From the NCBI GenBank assembly GCA_032358165.1, contig JAALGY010000033.1, forward strand, positions 1,550,001 through 1,614,000: DNA of 64,000 nucleotides, given 5' to 3'. The notes beneath the pieces were generated by a model. The model searched no databases and was not told where the DNA came from. It was given only the letters and a program-made list of their open reading frames with translations. Positions 36,562 through 46,931 of this stretch are shown one piece after another (within the stretch, counting starts at the first letter, position 1; the number at the start of each line of letters is the position of its first letter). A program made the translations under genes and the position numbers. Source of the stretch: Diplosphaera chodatii (Eukaryota > Chlorophyta > Trebouxiophyceae > Prasiolales > Stichococcaceae).

Positions 36562-39500
36562 GCTGAGCCCCGGCAGGCGCGCACCATTGGCAATCGTGGC
36601 GTACTACCGTTGGGTGTCAGCAGCTGCGAGTTGCAGCTGGGCGAGACCCTGCACGAGACGCCACACAGTGTCATCCGCAGGGTGACATGCTGCACGCATG
36701 CAGGCATGCATGAGGCATGCATGATGCATGGCAGGTGCCCCTGCTGCGCGCTCCGCAGTGTGACCCGTGCGCATACCTGCAGGGGCTGTACGAAAACCAG
36801 CATGTGGCAGTCAAGCGCTGCAAAATCGGCAAGGCAGCCGATCTGCTGTCCTTTCAGCAGGAGGTGACGCTGCTGTCGCGGATGCATCACCCTGGCATCG
36901 TCAGGCTGCTTGCCGCAAAGGCGCTGCCGCCAGGTGACCTGCTCTGTTGATGCGAAGACGGTCGAACTCCCTATGTGGCGCAATCCTGTCCCAGAAGCCA
37001 TTCTGCATAGCAGCCAATACACAACAATGCGTCTCTGCTGCTGCTACTCTTCATGTGGGGTTTGACGGAACAGGCAGCTGTCACTTGGCCCATGTGCAGA
37101 CTACCTGATGGTGATGCCGCTGGAGGAGGACAACCTGCACAATGCGCTGCATGTGCAGAAGTGGCAGCCAAGCATCCGCCAGCTGGTGGACCTGGCACTG
37201 CAGCTAGCAGATGCCTGTGCGCATGTACACAGCAGAGGTGACCACCACTCCCACAAGTCATGGCAACCATGGTCTTGCCGTCGTCCAATGCAAACTGCCC
37301 AATGCTCGAATTGCATTGACATTGCAATACTGCAAGCAGAAAGCAAACTACAACAGAGGTCCTAATGACTGCAGACTGACGCATGATGTTCAATTTGCAT
37401 CCGCAGGCGTCGTCCACAGAGACATCAAGCCTGCCAACGTGCTGATAGGCAGCGACAAGGCACCAAAGCTCACTGACTTTGGCATTGCAGAGCTGGCTGC
37501 TAATCTGGCAGATGCATCGGCACTGAACCATGGCAGCAAGCCTTCAGGCGGTTTCCACAAAAGGTGCATCTGGGATGCTTGGCAGCTGACAATGGCATGG
37601 CCGAGCAGGCAGTGACATCATGTTCACGGAGAATGGTGTCAGGATCAGATCGCTGACCATGGTATCACTTGCAGGAACATGGTTGGCACCCTGGAGTACA
37701 TGGCACCCGAGGTGCTGCTGAAGCAGCCCGGCAGCTTTGCATCGGATGTGTACGCATTTGGTGTCACCATCAATGAGGCTGCCACTGGGGTGGTGCCCTT
37801 CTCCGACTGCACGCGTGACAATCCAAAGGCGCACACCATCCTGGACATGGGCTATGGCAGGTACTGAGACCACTGCATGCAGCATCTTCCAGTCTTTACA
37901 TGGTACAGCCAATACCTACGTATGGCTATGAATGTCTGTCAGAACCAGCACCTCAAATGATCAGAGTACAAATAGCCTGCTGGGTGTAGGCAGGAGCTGG
38001 CTGCGGCCGTTGTAGGCGAGGGGTTGCGGCCTCTGCAGCTTGCAGGCCTGCCGCCGGCGCTGGTGCGGCTCTTGGACCACTGCTGGGCTGCCGACCCCCA
38101 CCAGCGGCCTAGCTTTGTGCAGATCGCTGGCGAGCTGCGCCAAATACAGGTCTGCCAGCAGCATGGCATGACTAGGTACTGATGTGCACACCTTGTGCTT
38201 CGTGCTGCATTTCCTGCATCAGTCGTGGTCCCAATGCTTGGCAGGACCACCTACAGGCCGAAAGTGAGCAGCATGAGCAGACCGGCATGCCGGATCCGCA
38301 AGGGCAGCACAGTCAACCGTATCCAGGTACAAATGGCGTAGCTCACAGCCAGGCACATTCAGCAGACAGCAACAACGGCACGGCAGCTGGCAAGCCCTCG
38401 GCAACTGCTTGGGACTCGCCAACCTGGGCCAGAAACCAGGACGCAGCAACATCTGTCCAGGTGTGCCTGCAATCCGCCTGGTGTGTTTGCACCTGGGTGT
38501 GATGCTGTGCGGCACAACATGTAGCATGCCTTCTGCCTCTGCGTTGCCATGCATCGTGTCATGGTGCAGGTCGCAGCCGGCGCCTTTGCGACAGCCGGCA
38601 TGCGCGGGGAAGACGCTATGGAGGACCGCAGCATCATCAGCACGGAGCTGGGCTGCGCGCAGGAGCGGACGCTGCTGGCGGTGTTTGACGGCCACCGCGG
38701 CCCGCAGGCCGCCGAGTACGCGGCGCAGCACTTCGAGTCCACTCTACTGCAGCACTGGGCGGGCGCCGGCAGCGTAGCGAAGGCGCTGACAGCCGCATTC
38801 CTTCAAGTGGACGCAGACTTCCAGCGGTGGCATGCCGGCGCCACAGGTTGGCACGGACCGGTCTGCACACTTGCACTGTATCATTGCACACGTATTGACA
38901 CATGGGGGCAAGGCAAGAGGCGCACTGGTGTGCTCCTGGAGCCATGGATGTGTGAGCATGGTCCGTGTGCTCACCGTCGTTGCTCCGTGGCAGGGCCGCA
39001 GCGGTGGGCGGGCTGCACGGCGCTGGTGTCGCTGGTGTGCGGCGACCGCCTGTACGTCGCCAACGCGGGCGACTGCCGCGCAGTGCTCTGCCGTGGTAGA
39101 GAAGCGGTGATGGCCCTCTATCGTTGCCTCAGCTCAGAGCAGGGCTCAGCAGCTGCTGACCATCCCATGATCCCGCGGTCCTCAAGCAACAGCAGGGCAT
39201 GCACAGCTGTCAAATCTTGTACTCAGGACAGTCTGCAAGGGTGTAGGTGCCGCTGTCGCGTGACCACACGGCGGAGCTGGACAGCGAGCGGCAGCGGGTC
39301 ATCGACGCGGGGGGCACCGTGTCCCGCCAGCGTGGCCTGTGGCGTGTCGGCGACATCGGCCTCGTGGTCACCAGGTGAGCCTGACGGCACGGCTGTCGCT
39401 CGCACTGAGGTGGTCACCTAGCGCGGGAGATGTGCCGTGTCAGCGGTGCACCCTGCAGACAGGCACGTTGGCCATGTTGCATATGGGGCGCAGATGTGAA

Positions 39501-40062
39501 GCATGCACGTGTCCCCGGTATGCAACTGGCCTGCATTTGCAATCGGCAGGGCCCTAGGAGATGCCGACCTGAAGGGCAAGGGCGTCACCGCAGAGCCACA
39601 GATCACAGAGCACCATCTGGGGCCAGACGATGCATTTGTCATCCTGGCCAGTGATGGCCTGTGGGATGTGCTGTCAAACCACGACGCGGTCGGTCTGGTG
39701 CACGACACCGTCAAGCAGCCGGCTATGTGCGCTCAGCGGTGAGTCAGGCCTTGCTGTCACATCTCGGGAGCACATGGTGTAGACATTGCGGCGTGTGTTG
39801 ACACGCCACCATTGGCGTTTTCGGGTGGCTGCGCTGCATATGCTGTGCTGCATCTTTGGGGCGAAGCCATCATGTGGACCTGCTGATGCGCAGGCTAGTG
39901 ACCGAAGCGTTGACGCGTGGCAGCAGAGACAACATCACGGCGGTCGTTGCCTTTTTACAGCCTGTCGAGTCACTGGAGACAATCTTCTCCAGTGGCCGTC
40001 AGAAGTATGCGGCCACACGCACACACTATGGTTCACGCCACAGCAGCGCAGCGCGCAACTGA
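36562..40062 (+). CDS. Protein kinase - PP2C phosphatase fusion protein
   Basis: Supported exons are about 36562-36681, 36783-36933, 37100-37237, 37407-37563, 37675-37860, 37990-38149, 38245-38460, 38570-38846, 38994-39106, 39247-39374, 39550-39738 and 39894-40062, all in phase. The initiator ATG was not found. The kinase half shows LGETLHE (degenerate P-loop), HVAVKR with the beta-3 lysine, HRDIKPANVL, DFG and APE. A Gln/Ser-rich linker (38245-38460) follows. The PP2C half has GEDAMEDRS, DGHRG, GCTALVS, AGDCRAVLCR, RALGDADLKG, ASDGLWDV and SRDNITAVV, covering the metal-binding aspartates. Domain order and the junction PSGGFHKRNMVGTL match the plant protein kinase and PP2C-like family (for example At2g40860). 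The two opposing activities in one chain imply a self-resetting switch, which is inference. Confidence 0.9.
36690..36733. repeat. TGCATG/GCATGC-rich cluster in an intron
   Basis: Within the kinase-PP2C intron 36682-36782, a run of overlapping gcatgc and tgcatg hexamers makes the stretch nearly self-complementary. The same hexamers are scattered through many introns of the window. Confidence 0.6.
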
Positions 40063-40264
40063 GTGTTTGCACAGCTTGAGGTGCAGCAAAACTCTGCCAA
40101 GCACGTCGTGCAACATGATGTGTCATTGCAGCACAGAGTATTCAGCTGCGCCGCTTCTGTCTCGGGAAAACCGTTTCATGTGAATATCCGCATTGCTGTT
40201 TTGTGCGTTCAAGCTACTGGTGGCTGCTGAAACTGCACTTACATTTTCAAGTCCCAGCAAACCT

Positions 40265-41405
40265 TTACTCTGCGACATCCAACACGACTTGCATGATTGC
40301 ATGTGCTTGGACTTCGAGCACGTCTACAGAGCAGCTGCTCAGTTGCTCCAGCCGCTGCAGGGGAGCAATTGCAGGCACCTCCGATATGGGCACCTGCTGG
40401 CCACCAGTCGACATCACGGCAGTTGCCACTGTGCTGTGCGAGCAGGTCAGACAACCATCAAGAAGGCGTAACACGGATGGACAAAGCTTTTTTAAAGTGT
40501 TCCATGGTGTCACCTGGATCACCCAGCTTGCAGCAATGATGGCTGCTGCCATCAGCTTGCCACCGTTTGTAAGCAACCCTGCAAACGATGTGCTGCATAG
40601 CAGGACGTCGCAGACTGTGTAGCACAGCTGCAGACTGACGTACTGCATCTCGGGAAGGCCCTGCATTGCAGTTGTCAGTGGCGTCCTTAACGTCTTCACT
40701 TGCATAGGACGCTGCCGCTGCTGCTGCTGCTGCTGCAGCTAAAAGCCGCACAGAAATATGTCCATCCAGCACATGCAGGTGGCCTGCAAGCAGTGTGGCT
40801 GACAACCTCCTGGCTTCACCCACCTGCAGCAGGGGGCTGCCATGAAAGCCCTCAATGTAGTCGGTGGTCAACGGCCTTCTGTCATCAAGGTGCACTTGCT
40901 CCCGCAGCAGGCCCTTGGCCTCCAACGCACTCTGCCGTGTTAACTGTCTATGCCCCATGCTACCATGCGCACGCACCACAGCCTCTGAAATAAGCTGCCA
41001 GTCCACATCTGCATCCGCCTCGGGCCGAAACTTCTCTGCACGCAGTATTCAACGTTTCCACGCGTGCGCTGTGGTTTGTAGATGTGCTGCACCAGGAAAG
41101 TTGTCAACGTGTATCACCATTGCAATATGTTACATGCAGGTCTGTGCTTGGACTCAGCCAATACCTGCCGCGGTCAGCATGCAGGCACATGTCATGAGTA
41201 GCAGCTGCTGTGCCTGATCATCTGATGGTGCCATTCCTAGGTTGCAGCCTAGCAATGACAGCAGCTCGTCCAAGAGTGCAGCAGTGTAGTAGCGCCGCTG
41301 AGCCCCATTTGCGCAGCATGCACACATGTACAGCAGCCGCTGTCGTGCCTCTGAAAAGGTGGTCAGGCACATGCTGCGCATTTGCTGCTCCGTTGACGGG
41401 TGCAT
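40265..41405 (-). CDS. Cyclin-fold protein (CNTD-like), putative
   Basis: Four exons (41405-41165, 41035-40824, 40738-40514, 40396-40265) join in frame to 269 residues. The N-terminal helices include STEQQMRSMCLTTFSEARQR, RRYYTAALLDELLSLLG and LLLMTCACMLTAAEKFRPE. A middle segment has TTDYIEGFHGSPLLQ, then a short Gln run from a CAG tract and QYVSLQLCYTVCDVLL. LMAAAIIAASWVIQ follows, a helix pattern like the second half of a cyclin box. The order resembles cyclin N-terminal-domain-containing proteins, but no diagnostic motif settles this. Exon 2 contains splice-like sites that I ignored because the frame stays open. Terminal exons are the weakest. It is convergent with the kinase-PP2C gene, about 200 bp away. 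Confidence 0.5.
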
Positions 41406-42012
41406 CCGCCGCAGACGACTTACATCGTGCCTGGAATGCTGCTGTGAGGTGCAACTCCAGGATTCTCAGGCTGCTCTGGCCGCCAGTTCCGAGAGCTGCG
41501 GCCAACTCAGATGACTAAAGGCAGGTCATTGGACGACTCGTCCTCTCTGGTCGGGTGCAGGCCGCCGTGCGATCGATGTAGGCTTGCGCGTGATACTATG
41601 CGGCATTGAAATTGCCCAGAGTATGCAGCGCGACGCGAATAATGTGCATTGGATGTCACGAACATATTCAGGTTGCTCAGACTTCAGATCATTGACTTGT
41701 CATCAAGCGAAGGCACCCTCCTGTTCGATCGGAAACGACAAACAAACTTAGAGGCACTGCAGCACTGATATGACATTGATGGTAGCTGGATGCAACACGG
41801 CTGTGAGCAAGCTAGTGCTTGCCAGCGCCGCACATGTGCGGCGATGCTGACATGCACATGACACAGCATTGCGGCGCTAGCTGCGTTGCTGCAAAGCTGC
41901 AAGTGCACCATGGTACAGCGCTGCAGCATTCATGAACACCAACGAGTCACGCTGAATGTTCCAAAACGCCCTGCTTGTTCCTCTGTGTAACACCGATTGC
42001 CACTAACACTGG
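41406..42012. other. Divergent intergenic region, cyclin-like / methyltransferase
   Basis: About 600 bp between two divergent ATGs. On the minus strand an open frame continues upstream of 41405 to about 41505 and contains a gtaagt donor-like site, so an extra 5' exon of the cyclin-like gene is possible. Otherwise nothing was found. Confidence 0.35.
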
Positions 42013-43820
42013 ATGCAGGGCACGACCTGGAGCAGGACGGTCATCGTCATCATCTTGGGATCGTTGGTGCTCTGGATCGCATCACATAGCAGTAAAGGGT
42101 CCGCGAGGTCGGGCAGCGTAAAGCGGGTGCGCTATGCACCGGCTGCTGCACATGACGCTGCACCCCGGCCTGATCAATGCACGCCCACTAAGGCGCTCGA
42201 CTTGAAGTCTAATGTACCATGAATCATCTTGCGCGCAGACGTGTTCTGCGGATGTGCATGGCCTGGAGGAGAGCAGCAGCGGGCTCAGGTTGCATCCTGT
42301 CCGTTCTGACCAGGTATGCGGTCGCTGCTGGCACCCTGTTCGTCTCGGACATGCATGTGCAGCAGGGGAGGTCTTTCTGCAACGTCACTGCCTCATCAAC
42401 TGTGGCTGTGGTGTCAGTCCTGCGATTGCAACGGGGCAGAGGCTGTCGCGCAGGTTGGCAAGCCAGACACTGTTGCAGTTGTTCCGGTGAAGCCGCTTTC
42501 CGACAACATCGAGGAGTTTTTGGTAGAGCTGAAATCGGTACTGGATGAGAACCAGATTGTTCAGCGGCCCATACATTATGTGCTGTCGTCCAACACAAGC
42601 TTGGCATACCCATTGTGTCAGGGACAGGTGTGACAGTTCTGCCAGCAACCAGTACTCGCGTGTTTAATCAGTCACCTGCAGGTGCTTTCACACAGTTTGT
42701 GGCTGATCCGGTACGTTGCACTGTGTCCAGTGGCTAGAATTTGGAGTGGCCGGCGGGGCCACGCTCACGTGGTCAGCCAAGTACCGAGAGGCAGTGTGCA
42801 GCAGCCACCCAGATGTCAAAAGTGGGGCCGCGCACACGGGTGTTGTTGGTTTCGACACCTTCACCGGCTTGCCGGAGGTGAGTTGGGGCGAGGGTTGTTT
42901 GGCGTGGCCCGTGCCCAGGAGAGGGCGCCGACATGGCTATGACCCACAAGCAGCCTGCACAATTTGAGGCACCTCGTCAAACTGACACCCGCCGCTTCAC
43001 CTGCAGGCTTGGTCCGGCTTTGGTGCAGGGCATTTCAACTTGAAAGGCAAGCTGCCACCAGTCCCCAGCAATGCACAGCTGGTGATGGGACTGTTCAACG
43101 AGTCTCTGCCGCCATTCCTGGCAGAACTGGACGCTTCTGGCCGTCTAAAGCCAGCAGTCTTTCGCAATGTGACCTTCCTGCACATTGACTGCGACCTGGT
43201 AAACATACCTTGCACCTGCGTGCTGCTGTTACCTTGGTGGCTTGCTCAGCGCTTGGCAGTACAAATGCATGCACAGCGGCAAACAGCACACAGCCGGCCA
43301 CAAGCTGCCGTTAAGCTGTTGTCCTTGCTTTATGCAGTATGCTGGGGCGCGGGATGCATTGGCATTGCTCAGCGACCGCATACACCCTGGAGCTGTACTA
43401 GTGTTCGATGACCTGCTAGCGTATCCAACATACCGGTGCCATACCTGCATTGGTGCATCACCTTGCTGATATATAGCGACTTGCTTGCTAAACCGCTGTG
43501 GGGACCCACATTGATGTGTGCTGCATCGAACAGGGATCACGAAGTGCGGGCACTGTGGGAATGGCTGCATGCATGCCAGCGCAGGCTTCAGATCATTGGT
43601 GGGTTCGGAGTTGTTGGGTGGATCACCAGCATTTGCATCCACATCGCTGCTGCGCGCTTTGCAGATCCGAGCACGCAGGTAGTTGAGAGCACGTCACCAA
43701 CAGTGCCTCTTGTCCGCAGGCATCTTTGGGCCCCTGTCAGGGCGCATGGATGCAGTCGAGTTGAACCCAAAACATGATCAGGGATATTTCCGCCAGTCTG
43801 TAGCCTTCGTGGTGCTGTGA
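42013..43820 (+). CDS. Membrane-anchored TylF/macrocin-O-methyltransferase-like protein
   Basis: Eight exons (42013-42213, 42454-42616, 42682-42710, 42731-42877, 43007-43198, 43338-43435, 43534-43598, 43720-43820) close in frame to 331 residues. Residues 9-22 (TVIVIILGSLVLWI) form one hydrophobic helix preceded by an arginine, a type II signal anchor, so a Golgi or ER lumenal enzyme is likely. The catalytic part carries WLEFGVAGGATL (SAM-binding loop), VGFDTFTGLPE, TFLHIDCDLYAGARDAL and AVLVFDDLLAYP. The HIDCD and FDDL aspartates correspond to the magnesium ligands of TylF/MycF sugar O-methyltransferases. The substrate may be a glycan, which is inference. The exon 2 donor (ccattgt/gtcagg) was chosen because the stronger-looking site at 42628 breaks the frame. 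Exon 3 is 29 nt. Confidence 0.8.
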
Positions 43821-44066
43821 GGACACATCGGCGTGTGACCACTTATGTACAGCAACAAGGCAGCCCTGATGAGCGTGATTCCTGCCACCATGTTGCAAGT
43901 GTATGTACACTGTTGCCGATAGCCAATGCTGACATGCACTGGCTCTTAATGCCTCCAATGTGGAGGAGCAGGCAAACTGCCGACCGAGTTGTATGCTGTT
44001 GTCAGGGACGATGTTCGGCTGTCATGATTTGCGATCTAGAACAGTAAGAGTGTCGAGTAGCTCATT

Positions 44067-46914
44067 TCAATGTTCCTTTGCCGACCGCACTGTGGCGAGC
44101 TCCGCCTGCAGCTGCTGCACCTGCGCACGCAAGGTGGCTGCTTCCGCTGCTGCGCCCTGCGCAAAGGTGTAGGGCGAGGCGGGGCCTGCGTGCGGCTGCA
44201 TGCCGGTTGCAGCCATGGCCTTCCCCATTGCCTGGTGCAGATCTGCACATGCAGGGCAGGCTGAGTTGGTGATGCAGGCACCAAGCTGCTTCCTGACCCG
44301 CTGACCATCTTAGGGACGATCCAGCAGGTGTACACGAAATTATTGACTGCAACAAGAAGCTGTTTGATTGCAAGCACACCTCCCAGCAGATCGTGCACGT
44401 CCTCGATGCCAGCCGAGATGCGCACCAGGTCGTCTGGAAGGCCCCGTGCCGCTCGCACCTGATGTGGTGTCAGTAGTGTTGAGGCCAAGATAAGTGGCGT
44501 CCTGACAAGTGACACTGTCATGCAGCGAGTTGCCACCACGACGACTGTGGATGTCAGAGGCTGCAGAGGGGCCACATCACGGACTGTGCACCTCGGCTGG
44601 GATGGAGGCATGCGACATGTAGCAGGGCAGGCTGATGGACGACTTGACGCTGCCGAAGCTGACCACGATGCTGTACAGCTGCGTCTCCTCAACAATCACC
44701 TTGCTGGCCTCCACACTGCACAGCATGAGAACCACTGCAGTTTTCTGAATGGCATTGGGAGTGGCTCTGCTGCCATAGGGGGATAGACAGAGTGCCGCAC
44801 ACGGCATGGACACATGCTGCCCCCTCTGAAGGCCCCCAGCAGCACAGTGTCTGGTGCATACAACCATGATGCCATGCGCACCTGCCAGTCTCGAAGCTGA
44901 GCAGGGAGCCTGCGCTGGTGGCTTGCCGCGCGTTGGTCGCAAAGCCGGGGTGGCTGTGCAGCCCGGCGTAGTTCACGCGCTGCACCAGGGGGTGCGCCTC
45001 CAGATAGGCAGCCAGCGCAGCCGCGTTGGCCACCTGCAAAGCAGCAGCGCGGGTCGAGTACTGCAGCGATGAAACATGTGTAAGGTGCACGTTGTTACGG
45101 GTCAGCTCATGCATTTCTGAGCTCAGTCGCATTAGGTTTGACTTGACGCTCTGGTCAGGTATAGTGCTGCTGCAGCAAGTCGCGCCAGCAGGCAACCGCA
45201 TGCGCCCACAGAGTGGTGCACCTGCCGCTCCATGCGCAGCGCCATGGTCTTCAGCCCACGCAGCGCCAGCCAGCAGTCGAATGGCCCCAGGATTGCGCCC
45301 TCAGCATTCTGCGGGCAGGTGCACAAGCGACGGTGACCTTTTGCCTGCGCATCATCCGAAGGGCCGGTGTGCATGCAGCACAGCTATGCAGCAGGTTTGA
45401 TTTGGCGATTGCATGGCGGGATGAACACGCATGCATGCTGGTCCCCAAGCACCTGGGTGAAGTAGATGCGGTCACACAGGTCCTTGCCCTTCACGCTGAG
45501 GATGCCGCCGGTGAGGTCCGAGTGGCCGCCGATGAACTTGGTCATGCTGGTCATGCAGATGTCGGCGCCCAGGTCCAGCGGCCGCTGGAAGATGGGCGTC
45601 ATGATGCTGCACGCAAGCACGCACGGCCATCGTGTTTCACTTTGCACAGCCACGTGCATAGGTCTGCTATGCAGATCATGTCTGCTGGTTGGAGCACAGC
45701 AATGATGCAACTTGCTGGCATAGACATTGCGGCACCGCCCCATTGGGCATCAGACGCATAGTGGTGTGATCAGAACTGGCAGTCACCTGTTGTCGACGCA
45801 GCAGACGGCGCCCGCGTCGTGCGCAATGGCGGCCAGCGCCGCGATGTCGCACACCTGCATGCGCGGGTTGGTGGGCGACTCCACCATAACCAGTGCGGTT
45901 TGTCCCGGTCGGACCGCATCTGCCACGTTCCTGCAGTGTAATAGATGGCTGGAATGTCACAGTGAAGTGCAGGTCAACTGCTTCCCCGGCCAGCACTGCC
46001 AATGCGTTATGTGATGGGCAAGCTACTGCTGCTGGTGCTTTGCCATCGAGCAGCATCGCCGCCTGACCGCCGTTCACCGTCTACCCGACCTGCGCATCTG
46101 CAGCAGCGGTCACCGTCAGCAGCTGCGGCCGCACCGGGGGTCGCTCATGTCGACGTTGGACACTTCTAGGCCCAGGCTGGGGGCGACGCGCTGCAGGAGG
46201 CGGGAGGTGCCGCCGTACAGGTCGTCCCCGGCGATGACGTGCTGCCCCGCCGCCGCCACCCGCAGCACCGCGCCCAGCGCCGCCATGCCGCTCGCAAAGG
46301 CAAACGCCCCGTCGCCGCCCTGCCACGCCATGTTTGCCACGCTCTCAGCGGCACACAGGGTCAACGCACGCCACACAGGTTCCGACACGCTGCCTGACAA
46401 GGGGAGGCAGCTGCAGCTGCTGGTTCGCATGCGCGCAGCTCGAGACGGCACACATGTGGTTGAGCACGGAGGCTGGCAGCACTCTGGGACATGCGGGTGG
46501 CTGGGCAGGCATGATGTCAGCCGTCGATGATGACGCCTGGCAGGCGCGGTGCGACCCTATCCCGGCACAGCGCCAAGCACGCACCTCTAGTTCTGCCATT
46601 TGGGACTCCAGCTGGGTGCGGGTGGGGTTGCCGGAGCGCGTGTAGTCGTAGGGGCCGCCCTCCGTGGCGCCCGGCTGCCCGAAGGTCGCCGTCTGGTACA
46701 GCGGCGGCGACACCGCGGCGTAGGGGTCGTGCACCGGGTGGTTCGCCGGGTGCAGGATGCGCGTGCCGATGCCGCGGTCCGGCAGCGACTGCCGCTGCGC
46801 TGCTGAGGTGCTGTCCTGCAGCAATACACAGCGTGCATGCTGGGCGCCATCCACAACTTCTCCTTGATTCGTCGCTTCAGCTTTGCAGCTTATCCGGCGC
46901 TGACCCATGCGCAT
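44067..46914 (-). CDS. Cystathionine beta-lyase, PLP-dependent (plastid type)
   Basis: Ten exons close in frame to 462 residues: 46914-46858, 46815-46585, 46319-46135, 45930-45787, 45606-45453, 45308-45222, 45033-44882, 44715-44592, 44458-44380, 44242-44067. Family blocks are YDYTRSGNPTRTQLESQMAELE, FASGMAALGAVL, GDDLYGGTSRLL, VESPTNPRMQV and VDNSIMTPIFQRPLDLGAD, then SMTKFIGGHSDLTGG with the PLP lysine near 229. LPCYMSHASIPAEVRAARGLPDDLVRISAGIED is the plant beta-lyase C-terminus rather than that of gamma-synthase. The enzyme splits cystathionine to homocysteine in methionine synthesis. The last 35 or so residues form an unusual alanine/glutamine-rich coiled-coil tail. The transit peptide looks short, and further 5' exons are possible, although the dehydrogenase stop lies only 17 bp upstream. 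Confidence 0.9.
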
Positions 46915-46931
46915 GCAGTGCTGTGCCGAGG

